A stretch of 35,566 bases of DNA from DATEEG01 sp035525055 (GCA_035525055.1 DATLEZ010000151.1:1-35566); one strand, 5' to 3'; positions 22,985-31,076 are shown, counted from the first letter of the stretch. Numbers and translations: made by a program. The notes: generated from the sequence alone by a model not told the origin.

Positions 22985-24364
22985 GTGAGCAGCTACGGAT
23001 CCCTTTCGTTCTGGCATGACACCGTCGGTGAGGACCTCCATCCTCGTCCCGGTCTCCCCGGCGACATGGTTGCGGATGTCGCCATCGTCGGGGCTGGCTA
23101 CACCGGGCTGTGGGCCGCGTATTACCTGAAGCGACAACAACCTGATCTGCGGGTCGTGATCGTCGAGTCGGAAATCGCCGGCTTCGGTGCGTCTGGACGC
23201 AACGGAGGGTGGTGCCTTGGGGAAATGGCAGGTGATAAGGACCGCTTGGCCAAGCGACACGGACGAGGCCCGGTGATGGCCCTCATGAGGGAGATGTTCG
23301 CCACCGTTGATGAGGTCGGGAAGGTGGCGGCCGCCGAAGGGATCGACTGTCACTTTCACAAAGGCGGGATACTCGCGTTCGCCACCAATACGGCCCAGTT
23401 CGTTTCCCTTCACAACGTGATTCAGCACGAGAGGTCATGGGGATTCGGCCAGGACGACTTTCGATGGCTAGGTCCGGCCGAGGTGTCGGAGCAAGCTCGT
23501 GTGGCGGGATCTCAGGGGGCTCTGTACACGCCGCACGGCGCTGCCCTACATCCGGCCCGGCTGGCACGTGGCCTCGCCAGGGTTGCCGAAGGGCTGGGGG
23601 TCGCCATCTTTGAGCAGACCCGGGCAGAGTCGATCGAATCGAAGATGGTGAGGACCAACCGCGGAGTCGTCAAGGCTGACACGGTGCTGAGGTGCACCGA
23701 GGCGTTCACCGTGGAATTGCCGGGCCAGGGCCGTACCTACCTCCCGGTCTACTCGTTGATGATCGCCACCGAACCGCTCCCGTCGGATTTCTGGGACAAG
23801 GCCGGCTTCGAGGATCGACCGACTTTTGCCGATGCCCGACGGCTGATTATCTACGGACAGCGGACTCTTGACGGGCGGCTCGCCTTTGGAGGCCGCGGCG
23901 CCCACTATCACTTCCGATCGAAGCTCGATCCCTCCTACGAGCAGGAACGGTCGGTTCACGATGCCGTTGAGAGGATTCTTTGGGACCTATTCCCAGAACT
24001 CGGGAACGCAACCGTCACCCATCGCTGGGGTGGAGCCGTGGCGGTTCCCCGCGACTGGCAACCATCGGTCCGCTTCGATAAGGAAACCGGGATGGGCCAT
24101 GCCGGCGGATACGTGGGCGATGGTGTCGCTGCCTCCAACCTGGGCGGTCGCACATTGGCCGACCTCGTTCTCGAACGCGACACCGATATCACACGGCTTC
24201 CCTGGGTAGGACACCGATCGAAGAAGTGGGAGCCGGAGCCGCTGAGGTGGATCGGAGTCAACGCGGCTTCGCGTCTGGTGCCGGCGATCGACCGGGGCGA
24301 GGCGAGATCGGGTCGGCCTTCCCGCGTCCTGGGCGGTGCTTTGAAGCTGTTGACCGGCAGGTAG
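22985..24364 (+). CDS. FAD-dependent amine oxidase, PuuB/OrdL-like
   Basis: A 459-residue DAO-superfamily flavoprotein. It has the FAD Rossmann motif VAIVGAGYTGLWAAYYL (about residues 32-48) and the diagnostic FGASGRNGGWCLGEMAG of gamma-glutamylputrescine oxidase (PuuB) and its relatives. Further on come GALYTPHGAALHPARLARGLA and the closing GYVGDGVAASNLGGRTLADL. It would oxidise a primary or secondary amine to an aldehyde with hydrogen peroxide or another acceptor. No PuuA-type gamma-glutamyl ligase is present in the window, so free putrescine or another amine may be the substrate. GTG 22985 is three bases from the preceding stop; the two genes are surely co-transcribed. Confidence 0.82.
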   Translation: MSSYGSLSFWHDTVGEDLHPRPGLPGDMVADVAIVGAGYTGLWAAYYLKRQQPDLRVVIVESEIAGFGASGRNGGWCLGEMAGDKDRLAKRHGRGPVMALMREMFATVDEVGKVAAAEGIDCHFHKGGILAFATNTAQFVSLHNVIQHERSWGFGQDDFRWLGPAEVSEQARVAGSQGALYTPHGAALHPARLARGLARVAEGLGVAIFEQTRAESIESKMVRTNRGVVKADTVLRCTEAFTVELPGQGRTYLPVYSLMIATEPLPSDFWDKAGFEDRPTFADARRLIIYGQRTLDGRLAFGGRGAHYHFRSKLDPSYEQERSVHDAVERILWDLFPELGNATVTHRWGGAVAVPRDWQPSVRFDKETGMGHAGGYVGDGVAASNLGGRTLADLVLERDTDITRLPWVGHRSKKWEPEPLRWIGVNAASRLVPAIDRGEARSGRPSRVLGGALKLLTGR

Positions 24365-24410
24365 GCCGACGATCTTTCCACCGCGTGATTTCGGTGTAGT
24401 TCAGACCTGA

Positions 24411-24422
24411 TACAAATACGTC
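24411..24422 (+). promoter_or_regulatory. Possible leaderless -10 element of lysA
   Basis: TACAAA (24411-24416) stands six bases before the ATG at 24423, and no ribosome-binding site is present. This fits a leaderless transcript, common in Actinomycetota. The -35 region is unclear. Confidence 0.3.
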
Positions 24423-25691
24423 ATGTCTTCGATTCCCTGGTCGCTTCTACCTGACACAGCGGAGGAGGGACCAGCGGGGGAGCTGCTGATCGGCGGTTGC
24501 TCAACCCTGGATCTTGCCGCAGAGTTCGGGACGCCCCTTTTCGTTTACGACGAGGCTCACCTGCGGGCGCGCTGTCGCCAGGCCCGGGATGCCTTCGGGG
24601 AGGGGGCGGTTTACGCCAGCAAAGCGTTTCTGTGTTTGGCGATGGCCCGGCTAGCCCACGAGGAGCGGATGAAGATCGACGTGGCCACGGGTGGTGAGAT
24701 GTTCGTCGCTCTTCAGGCGGGGGTCCCGGGAGATCGCCTTGTTGTGCACGGCAACAACAAGAGCGAAGCCGAGATCGAACAGGCTGCCGCTGCCGGGGTA
24801 GGGCGCCTCGTCATCGACAGCTTCGATGAGTTCGCTCGAATCAAACGCGTTCACGATCGCACTGGCCATGTTTTCGACGTTCTCCTGCGGATTACCCCTG
24901 GGATAGAAGCCCACACTCATCACTATGTGGCTACCGGACAGGACGATTCCAAGTTCGGTTTCACTTTGTCGACCGGCGCCGCGGCCGCGGCCATCATCGC
25001 TGCGCGTTCCCACCCAGGGATTCGTCTCCGTGGCATCCATTTCCACATTGGCTCGCAGGTGTTTCTGGTCGATTCTTTTGCTGCTGCCCTGGCCGCCGTT
25101 GGTGGTTTCGTGAAGTCCCATAGCCTCGACGAACTGTCGATGGGCGGCGGCCTCGGTGTCGCGTACGTCGAAGGTGAAGAAGCACCCTCGATCGCGGAGT
25201 ATGCGCGCATCCTCAAGTCCGCGGCCCACGAGGCCGGGATCAATTCCGCCCTGTCGGTTGAACCCGGGCGGGCAATCGTGGCCGGGGCGGCTGTGACCCT
25301 CTACACCGTGGGGACCATCAAGGAGATTCCGGGGGTCCGCAACTACGTCGCTGTCGACGGTGGCATGAGCGACAACCCGCGACCCGTGCTCTACGGAAGC
25401 GGATACGAGACGTTTCTGCCGAGAGCGGTGAAAGCGGATCGCTCGCTCAGAGTGCGAGTCGTCGGCAAACACTGCGAGTCTGGAGACGTCCTCGTGCGAG
25501 AGGGAACGGTCCCTGACGACCTCATGGTCGGTGACCTTCTTGCCACTCCGGTGACCGGGGCGTACGGCCACTCGATGGGTTCGAACTACAACAAGGTGCC
25601 GAGACCGGCTGTGGTCTTTGTCGCTGATGGTGAAGCGCGGTTGGTGTTCGCGCGTGAGATCTACGAAGACCTGGTCCGCAACGACCGATGA
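24423..25691 (+). CDS. lysA: Diaminopimelate decarboxylase
   Basis: PLP fold-type III decarboxylase converting meso-diaminopimelate to lysine. The 422-residue protein has Lys67 in YASKAF (Schiff base), HGNNKSEAEIEQA, GIHFHIGSQV, the glycine loop MGGGLGVAY, VEPGRAIVAGA, the catalytic Cys in GKHCESGDVL and the closing GAYGHSMGSNYNKVPRPAVV. The last two motifs are those of LysA rather than of ornithine or arginine decarboxylases. In a polyamine neighbourhood a relaxed specificity is conceivable but not shown. It overlaps the next gene by four bases (ATGA). It may use its own leaderless promoter, separate from the aminotransferase-oxidase pair. Confidence 0.85.
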   Translation: MSSIPWSLLPDTAEEGPAGELLIGGCSTLDLAAEFGTPLFVYDEAHLRARCRQARDAFGEGAVYASKAFLCLAMARLAHEERMKIDVATGGEMFVALQAGVPGDRLVVHGNNKSEAEIEQAAAAGVGRLVIDSFDEFARIKRVHDRTGHVFDVLLRITPGIEAHTHHYVATGQDDSKFGFTLSTGAAAAAIIAARSHPGIRLRGIHFHIGSQVFLVDSFAAALAAVGGFVKSHSLDELSMGGGLGVAYVEGEEAPSIAEYARILKSAAHEAGINSALSVEPGRAIVAGAAVTLYTVGTIKEIPGVRNYVAVDGGMSDNPRPVLYGSGYETFLPRAVKADRSLRVRVVGKHCESGDVLVREGTVPDDLMVGDLLATPVTGAYGHSMGSNYNKVPRPAVVFVADGEARLVFAREIYEDLVRNDR

Positions 25692-26113
25692 TCAGTCGGG
25701 CCCGCCTCGAAGACCTGGATGTGCTCGCCGCTCTCTCGGCAGAGTTCAACGAGATCGATGGCCACCCCCACGACGACACCAGGGTCCGGGCAGCGCTGAG
25801 CCCGCTCCTCGCTGACGACTCCCTCGGGGTTGTCTATGTCTTCGGAGAGCTCGCCAGCGGATACGCCGTCGTGACGTGGGGCTATTCGATCGAGTCGGGC
25901 GGCCGCGACGCTTTGCTCGATGAGATCTACGTCCGCCCGCGGGGCCAGGGCCTGGGAGGCGCCGCCTTCGAAGAAGTCCTCGACGACCTTCGCCAAAGAG
26001 GCCTGACCCGCATGTTCCTCGAGACCGAGCGCCCCAACACCAAAGTCCGGACCTTCTACACCCGCCACGGCTTCAAAGAAGACGACTCAATCTGGATGTC
26101 CCGCGAGTTGTGA
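25688..26113 (+). CDS. GNAT-family acetyltransferase
   Basis: A 141-residue single-domain GNAT protein, with ARLEDLDVLAALSAEF at the start, YAVVTWGYSIESGG, LDEIYVRPRGQGLGGAAFEEVL holding the acetyl-CoA motif RGQGLGG (near residues 85-91) and ETERPNTKVRTFYTRHGF near the end. Its ATG overlaps the lysA stop, so it is translated with lysA. The substrate is unknown; an amino acid or amine related to the LysA reaction is only a guess. Structured repeat copy B starts 21 bases after its stop. Confidence 0.8.
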   Translation: MISRARLEDLDVLAALSAEFNEIDGHPHDDTRVRAALSPLLADDSLGVVYVFGELASGYAVVTWGYSIESGGRDALLDEIYVRPRGQGLGGAAFEEVLDDLRQRGLTRMFLETERPNTKVRTFYTRHGFKEDDSIWMSREL

Positions 26114-26134
26114 GCGGCCCAGTCCGGTCGAGGC

Positions 26135-26232
26135 TGTCCCCCGCGGGGGGACCGATCGCCGCTCTGGGCGATCGAGGGGGTGCGAGAACTCCCGACGCAT
26201 CCGTTCCTCAAACCGCCGCCGGTTCGTCTCGA
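26135..26232 (+). repeat. Structured downstream repeat, copy B
   Basis: It contains hairpin 1 GTCCCCC-GCG-GGGGGAC (26136-26152, 7-bp perfect stem), hairpin 2 CGATCGCC-GCTCTG-GGCGATCG (26153-26174, 8-bp perfect stem), the 20-base core with N=A (26173-26192) and a 3' part ending GCCGCCGGTTCGTCTCGA as in copy A. It lies between the GNAT stop and the ThDP gene start, in the sense of both. Its 3' end abuts the probable promoter of the ThDP gene. Confidence 0.78.
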
Positions 26233-26245
26233 GAGGCAGTCCGTC

Positions 26246-26258
26246 TACCGTCTGATCT
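26246..26258 (+). promoter_or_regulatory. Possible leaderless promoter of the ThDP enzyme gene
   Basis: TACCGT (26246-26251) is exactly seven bases from ATG 26259, with TTCGTC 17 bases upstream as a weak -35 (26223-26228) and no ribosome-binding site. It fits a leaderless transcript. Confidence 0.3.
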
Positions 26259-27887
26259 ATGAAGATTCACGGGGGCCAGATCATCGCCCGGGCGCTCAAG
26301 GCCGAGGGGGTCGACACCATCTTCACCCTGTCGGGGGGTCACATCGTCGCCATCCTCGACGGTTGCGTCCAAGAGGGAATCAAGATCGTCGATGTTCGCC
26401 ACGAGCAGGCAGCGGCTCATGCCGCCGAGGCCTTCACCCGCCTGACCGGCAAGCTCGGCGTCGCGGTGGTGACGGCAGGGCCGGGAGTTACCGACTCCAT
26501 CACCGGGGTGGCGACCGCCTGGTTCGCCCGAACGCCGATGCTCCTGATCGGTGGGCGTCATTTCATCCGCCAGGAACTCAAGGGCGGCCTCCAGGAGATG
26601 AACCATCCCCTCCTCTTCCAGGGCATCACCGCCTGGGCCGCGACGGCGTGGGAGGTAGGCCGTCTCGCCGATTACATCGCCACAGCTGCGCGCCATGCCT
26701 TCGCGGGTCGCGGTGCACCGGTCTTCCTCGATGTCCCGATGGACGTCCAGTTCGACATGGTGGATGAGGATGCAGTGGTGTGGCCTGCCGGCTACCGATC
26801 TCGAGGGGGCCAGGGCGTCGACCAGACCGGGCTCGGTCTGATCGTTGACGCCATCAAGAACTCGTCACGTCCGGTCATCTTCGCCGGGGCAGGATCGCGA
26901 GACGGGTCCGGCAATCGCCTCACAGAACTAGCGGAGGCGATCAATGCCCCGACGTTCCTCAACAGCCGCGCCCGCGGGTCATTGCCCAACGGACATCCTT
27001 TGCTCGGCAACCACGCTCGTTCCCAGGCCATGTCGGCCTGCGACCTTCTCGTCGCTCTCGGAGTCGATTGGGACTTTCGGACGAACTACGGAGAAAGGGT
27101 CAATCCCAGCGCCATCGTGGTCCATGTCGATCTCGATTCGAACAAGATCGGGTGGAATCGATCGGTCGACGTCGGGATCGTCGCCGACCCAATGACGGTC
27201 GTCGACCAACTTCTCGATCTGGCGGACTTTCACGGTGGCACCGATCGCGCCTGGGCAAATGAGATCGGTGACGTCGAACGTTCTCGTCGCCAGGAGTTGG
27301 AAGCAGAAGCGGAGTCGGCTCCACCCTCGCCGGTCAATCCTCAGCGTTTTGGCCGCGATGTCGGAGAGTTCTTCGGAGCCGATGCGATCGTGGCCGTCGA
27401 TGGCGGGGATATCGTCTCGACCACCGCTCGCTGGCTACAGATCTCCCATCCAGGCCACGTCCTCGATCCAGGCCCGTTCGGAACCCTCGGTACCGGCGCT
27501 CCGTTTGCCCTGGCGGCCAAGGTGGCGTTCCCCGACAAGTTGGTCGGCATCGTCTATGGCGATGGCGCCTTCGGGTTCAACGGTTTCGAGTTCGACACGT
27601 TCGTCAGGCTGGGCTTGCCCATCATCGGCGTCATCGGCAACGACGGAGTGTGGGGCAACATCAAGACGTTCCACACAATGCTCTACCCAGAGAGAGTCGT
27701 CGCTGCCGATCTCGGTCGCCGCCCCTACCACGAAGTCGTGCGGGGCCTCGGTGGATATGGGGAATTGGTGACCGATGCTTCCGACCTGAGACCCGCCCTC
27801 GATCGGGCCTTGAAGTCAGGCCTGCCGTCTCTGGTCAACGTCCACATCGCCGAAACGATGCGGATGTCGAGCAATTACTCTCAATAA
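26259..27887 (+). CDS. Thiamine-diphosphate-dependent enzyme, acetolactate synthase / 2-hydroxyacyl-CoA lyase-like
   Basis: A 542-residue ThDP enzyme with the three usual domains. The N-terminal PYR domain has the activating Glu49 in VRHEQAAAHAAEAFTRLTG and AVVTAGPGVTDSITGVA. The central domain is near residues 190-320 (RPVIFAGAGSRDGSG, LVALGVDWDFR), and the PP domain has the metal motif GDGAFGFNGFEFDTF...GVIGND from about residue 434. The last residues of that motif are ND rather than NN. No small regulatory subunit (ilvN) is adjacent, and no ilvC follows, so a biosynthetic role as ilvB is doubtful. 2-hydroxyacyl-CoA lyase, oxalyl-CoA decarboxylase or a catabolic acetolactate synthase are alternatives. 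Confidence 0.75.
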   Translation: MKIHGGQIIARALKAEGVDTIFTLSGGHIVAILDGCVQEGIKIVDVRHEQAAAHAAEAFTRLTGKLGVAVVTAGPGVTDSITGVATAWFARTPMLLIGGRHFIRQELKGGLQEMNHPLLFQGITAWAATAWEVGRLADYIATAARHAFAGRGAPVFLDVPMDVQFDMVDEDAVVWPAGYRSRGGQGVDQTGLGLIVDAIKNSSRPVIFAGAGSRDGSGNRLTELAEAINAPTFLNSRARGSLPNGHPLLGNHARSQAMSACDLLVALGVDWDFRTNYGERVNPSAIVVHVDLDSNKIGWNRSVDVGIVADPMTVVDQLLDLADFHGGTDRAWANEIGDVERSRRQELEAEAESAPPSPVNPQRFGRDVGEFFGADAIVAVDGGDIVSTTARWLQISHPGHVLDPGPFGTLGTGAPFALAAKVAFPDKLVGIVYGDGAFGFNGFEFDTFVRLGLPIIGVIGNDGVWGNIKTFHTMLYPERVVAADLGRRPYHEVVRGLGGYGELVTDASDLRPALDRALKSGLPSLVNVHIAETMRMSSNYSQ

Positions 27888-27896
27888 GGGAAGGCG

Positions 27897-28373
27897 TCAG
27901 GCTTTCAGGTACTCCTTGACCGTCGGGAGCATTGCCAGCAGCACGAGAGCCAACCCCAGCGGCCCATAAAGAAGCTGCAGCCACGACAGCTCGGCCACAA
28001 GGCGACTTCGAGTGCAATCCAGGCGACCTGTCCGGCACCGATGAGGATCGTGGCGAGCCATGACCAGTGATGGCGGGTGACCCGTTCGAGTCCTCCCAGC
28101 CAACTCCAGCGCGGTCTCCGGATCATTCCGTAGGTCGTCAGGATCGAGCCCAGCCCGAACCCAATGCCCAGGACCAAGCCGAGGACGACGTAGCTGTCGA
28201 CCAGCGGTAAGTCCTCAATCCAACTGATCGGCGGCTGGCCGCCTCCGAGACTGAAGAGCAGGGCCAGGCTGCCGCCGGCGACGCTGATCCCGAGGAGGCC
28301 CAACAGAAATATGGCCAGGTTGCGCGGAAACGAAATGCTTCCGAACCACCGAACTTCACGCAGTAAGCGTCAT
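27897..28373 (-). pseudogene. Small integral membrane protein gene, frameshifted twice
   Basis: ATG 28373 has a strong ribosome site (AAGGAG, 6 bases upstream), but its frame stops after five codons. A +1 shift at about 28362-28364 opens a frame encoding REVRWFGSISFPRN and hydrophobic segments (LAIFLLGLLGISVAG, YVVLGLVLGIGFGLGSIL, WLATILIGAGQVAWIALEV). That frame then loses hydrophobic character near 27995, where another frame continues with AELSWLQLLYGPLGLALVLL and ends at 27897 in MLPTVKEYLKA. Rejoined, the protein would be about 155 residues with four membrane helices. Either the gene is decayed or the sequence has indel errors. Function unknown. Confidence 0.6.
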
Positions 28374-28594
28374 CTCAATCTCCTTCGATCACACGCCAGC
28401 ATCCGCCGGCGGCCGGAGAGGTGCCAGGGCCAAATGGCAGGGATTTCATTGCACCACGGGCATGATTACCCACCCCGCCACAGATCGCAGAGGCCAGCAG
28501 GATTCAGCGAACGCCACCGCTGACCCGGGGCCCAGCGCCGCATGTTGGTCCGAGGGTGGACCTGAATGGAAGCCGAGACCGGTGGCTCGCCTAC

Positions 28595-29137
28595 TCAGCC
28601 GATGCTCTTCTCGAGCGCCCCTGGAGCCTGGCGGATAAGTGAGCCTGCCACGATGGCGACGTCAACGCTTCGTGTCAGAATCCGGATGCCGTCGGCGGTC
28701 CGTTCCCGCACCGTCCTGGCGGTTGCCACTGCCTCGATGATGATGAGGCCGACGTCGCCGCTATCAAGTATCACGCCGGGACAGTTGCTGGTCACGCTGA
28801 AACCACCCGTAACGGTCGCCGTAGCGGTCGCCGAAGAGAGGTTGTTCTTGACCGCCAGCGAGGCCGGGGCGTCGATCGCCTGCCAGACCTCCCTAGTCGA
28901 GGCGCCCGCTACACCGAGGCAAGCGATGGTGCGGGTGACATCAAACGACAGTGTCACGTCCCCGTTCACTGCCTGCGTCACCGTGACCGATCCCACTTCT
29001 ACGGAAATGTCGCCCTCAGCGCCCGAGGTCCATTCGGCCGTGAGGGTGGCGGTGGTAGCAGGCGCCGCCTGAACGGCGGTGGTTGTGAGCAGAATCGCCA
29101 CCGACATAGCAGCGGCTAGCAGTTTCCGACGGAACAT
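28595..29137 (-). CDS. Secreted protein of unknown function
   Basis: A 180-residue protein with a clear Sec signal peptide (FRRKLLAAAMSVAILLTTTAVQAAPA, positive start, hydrophobic core, cleavage near AQA/A after residue 24). The mature part is rich in Thr, Ala, Ser and Val in beta-strand patterns (ATLTAEWTSGAEGDISVEV, DVTLSFDVTRTIAC, ATATATVTGGFSV). Two Cys residues, in TIACLG and TSNCPG, could form a disulfide. I recognise no family. A ribosome site AAGGAG lies 7 bases before the ATG, and a promoter is visible upstream, so it appears to be a separate transcription unit. Confidence 0.7.
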   Translation of the reverse strand: MFRRKLLAAAMSVAILLTTTAVQAAPATTATLTAEWTSGAEGDISVEVGSVTVTQAVNGDVTLSFDVTRTIACLGVAGASTREVWQAIDAPASLAVKNNLSSATATATVTGGFSVTSNCPGVILDSGDVGLIIIEAVATARTVRERTADGIRILTRSVDVAIVAGSLIRQAPGALEKSIG

Positions 29138-29168
29138 TCCCTGACTCCTTGTTTCCCTGGCACGTCTG

Positions 29169-29196
29169 AGGCTAAGACCTCGTGACTAGGCGTCAA
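29169..29196 (-). promoter_or_regulatory. Probable promoter of the secreted-protein gene
   Basis: On the minus strand TTGACG (29196-29191) and TAGCCT (29174-29169) are 16 bases apart. The predicted start is near 29162, giving a leader of about 25 bases with a ribosome site before ATG 29137. Confidence 0.5.
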
Positions 29197-29231
29197 GGAT
29201 CACTTTCGCGCTAGTTCCCTCGCCTTGGGCT

Positions 29232-29990
29232 TCACAGAACAACGAGCGCGACGGCTCCCACGACAACGCAATAAACGGCGTAGGGGGCGAGGCCGGTTCG
29301 GGCCAGCATCTTCAGCAGGAAAGCAATAGCGCCGTATCCGGTGACCGCCGCCACCACAACTCCAACCCAGGCCGATCCCGGGACGCCTCCGTTGTCGAGC
29401 AATTTCCACAACTCCAGAAGACCGGCGGCAGCGACGGCCGGTATGCCGAGCAGGAAGGAGAATCGGGCGGCCTCGACCTGGTCGAAGCCCCGGGCTACGC
29501 CGGTGGCGATCGTCATTCCTGAACGGGAGATGCCTGGCAGCACCGCCGACAACTGGGCGAAGCCGATCAATACCGCATCGGTTGGCCGACCGTCGGCGAT
29601 CGTTCGATCTCCCTTCGGAATGCGACTCGCTACTGCCAGCACGACGCCGGTGACTATCAGGAAGATGGCGGTAGCGGTGACCGACTCCTGTAGGCGTTCG
29701 ATTTCATCGACCACCAGCAGGGCCAGCGCCGCCGGCAGCGATCCGATGATTATCAGAGTCAAGAGGCGGCGGGCGTCGGGATCCCGTCGGAACCCGGCGA
29801 GAGCAATCAGATCCTTCCAGAAGTAGGCGAGGACCGCCGTCAGCGTCCCGAGGTGGAGGACGGCAGTAATAGCGAGATCCGGTGGGTCGATTCCCAGGAA
29901 GGCCGGCACCAGGACCAGGTGGCCATCCGAGGAGATGGGGAGGAATTCGGTGACGCCCTGGACGAATCCCCAGATGATGGCTTCGAGCAC
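29232..29990 (-). CDS. uppP: Undecaprenyl-diphosphatase (BacA/UppP)
   Basis: Integral membrane phosphatase that recycles undecaprenyl diphosphate for peptidoglycan and other envelope polymers. The 252-residue protein has both family signatures: GFVQGVTEFLPISSDGHLVL at the N-terminus (the usual STGH reads SDGH here) and PGISRSGMTIATGVARG in the middle. Around these are about seven or eight hydrophobic helices, ending VYCVVVGAVALVVL. Length is slightly short for the family (about 265-275). GTG 29990 starts 9 bases after the stop of the upstream SAF-like gene, which suggests one transcript with it and fmdB. Confidence 0.9.
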   Translation of the reverse strand: MLEAIIWGFVQGVTEFLPISSDGHLVLVPAFLGIDPPDLAITAVLHLGTLTAVLAYFWKDLIALAGFRRDPDARRLLTLIIIGSLPAALALLVVDEIERLQESVTATAIFLIVTGVVLAVASRIPKGDRTIADGRPTDAVLIGFAQLSAVLPGISRSGMTIATGVARGFDQVEAARFSFLLGIPAVAAAGLLELWKLLDNGGVPGSAWVGVVVAAVTGYGAIAFLLKMLARTGLAPYAVYCVVVGAVALVVL

Positions 29991-29999
29991 TGCGGCACG

Positions 30000-30524
30000 T
30001 TACCCATGAGGACCAACCAGGACCGAAAGGGCGTTGTCCGCCAAGGCCGCTGCCACAGCCCCAACCTCGCCTTCGGGGATCGCTACGAGTGCGGTGGACC
30101 CTTCGATGGTCGCTTCCTCGAAGGTGCGAATTAGGAGTCCAGGCACAACCCTCGGGGCGCCGCGGACGTCGACCACGATTCGAACCTCCGCCCCTGGGAG
30201 GCTTCCTTCGGGGACCGGCACCGACACTCCCCACCAACCGGTCGGTATCAGGGGAGCGTCGTCAAGCATGGCCGGAACCAGCGGTTGCCCGGCCTCGACG
30301 TCGACCAACAAGAAGCCGTCGAGGATCGTCTCCGGCAACACCCCGATCGGGATCGAGCGCCAGTCAACGACGGCCTCGCCGATGTCCGAACCCGCCGTCA
30401 GATCGGCTCCGGCGAATGGATGCTCAATGCTTGGGGTCGGTCGAAGCTCGAAGTAAAGGGATGCACCGACCAGGAGGATTGCCACCGCCCAGCGCCAGTA
30501 GGACGGTCGTGCCAGCCAGTACAC
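30000..30524 (-). CDS. Membrane-anchored protein with a SAF-like domain
   Basis: At least 174 residues from GTG 30524: VYWLARPSYWRWAVAILLVG, a membrane helix (about residues 12-28), then an extracytoplasmic region. The segment GEAVVDWRSIPIGVLPETIL...FLLVDVEAGQPLVPAML resembles the SAF fold of CpaB/FlgA-type proteins, and a second beta-rich part follows (GWWGVSVPVPEGSLPGAEVR). The coding pattern seems to continue upstream of the GTG (REEEVLYGRP) into the end of fmdB, but no ATG, GTG or TTG is there until within fmdB, so the true start is unsettled. No pilus genes are nearby, and the role is unknown. Confidence 0.6.
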   Translation of the reverse strand: MYWLARPSYWRWAVAILLVGASLYFELRPTPSIEHPFAGADLTAGSDIGEAVVDWRSIPIGVLPETILDGFLLVDVEAGQPLVPAMLDDAPLIPTGWWGVSVPVPEGSLPGAEVRIVVDVRGAPRVVPGLLIRTFEEATIEGSTALVAIPEGEVGAVAAALADNALSVLVGPHG

Positions 30525-30570
30525 CGGACGACCGTATAGGACCTCCTCTTCTCTGGGAAGAGTGTCGAAG

Positions 30571-30966
30571 TCAGTCGCGACCGGCGGACGAGGTCGACGG
30601 CCTATCGCCTGACGATTTGTCGGACGACTTGCCGCCCGATCGGGGCTTGTCCGACTTGCTGCTCGATTCCGACTTGCTGCCTGACCCGGTCTTCTCACTC
30701 GAGCCCGACTTGTCGCCTGACTGGGAGCTGGATCCGGACTTCTCAGAAGATCCGTTCGACCCTCCCGAGTCGGTGGCGCTCGAACTCTTGGCCCGGGAGT
30801 CGGTCACGTAGAACCCGGAGCCCTTGAAGACGATCCCGCGCGGATGCAGGACCTTTTCGAGCGGGCCTCCACAATCTGGGTGGCGACGCAGGGCGCGATC
30901 GGAGAACGATTGGAAGACTTCGAATTGTTCACCGCACTTCTCGCAGCGGTACTCGTAGGTGGGCAT
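30571..30966 (-). CDS. FmdB-type zinc ribbon protein with Ser/Lys/Asp-rich tail
   Basis: A 131-residue protein. The first 60 residues are the FmdB-type putative regulatory zinc ribbon: MPTYEYRCEKCGEQFEVFQS gives the first CxxC, and HPDCGGPLEKVLHPRGIVFKGSGFYVTD gives the remaining Cys and the family ending. Only one Cys is visible in the second knuckle (the usual CxxC there reads HPDC). The remaining 65 residues are a low-complexity tail of degenerate SGSSEKSG/GDKSGSSEK repeats, much longer and more regular than usual. The function is unproven, despite the old link to formamidase regulation. It overlaps or abuts the SAF-like gene downstream. Confidence 0.82.
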   Translation of the reverse strand: MPTYEYRCEKCGEQFEVFQSFSDRALRRHPDCGGPLEKVLHPRGIVFKGSGFYVTDSRAKSSSATDSGGSNGSSEKSGSSSQSGDKSGSSEKTGSGSKSESSSKSDKPRSGGKSSDKSSGDRPSTSSAGRD

Positions 30967-31063
30967 AACGCGATCTACCAGGGGGCTAGAGGGACTGTTG
31001 TCATTCTAACGCCGGGCGTCTTCCGGCCATTCCGCCGTCCGCGTGGGAGGAAGCGCCCACCTC

Positions 31064-31076
31064 TAGACTCGGTTGG
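31064..31076 (+). promoter_or_regulatory. Possible leaderless -10 element of plsY
   Basis: TAGACT (31064-31069) lies exactly seven bases before the GTG start at 31077, with no ribosome-binding site. No convincing -35 is seen. Confidence 0.3.

Noticed and set aside
26180..26767. Frame starting in repeat copy B (VRELPTHPFL...) and similar peptides in copies A and C (VREL)
   Set aside because: Only VREL is common to all three. Copy C soon stops and copy B continues only as a shadow frame of the ThDP gene, so a shared leader peptide is not supported, although the variable base of the core is at a third codon position.
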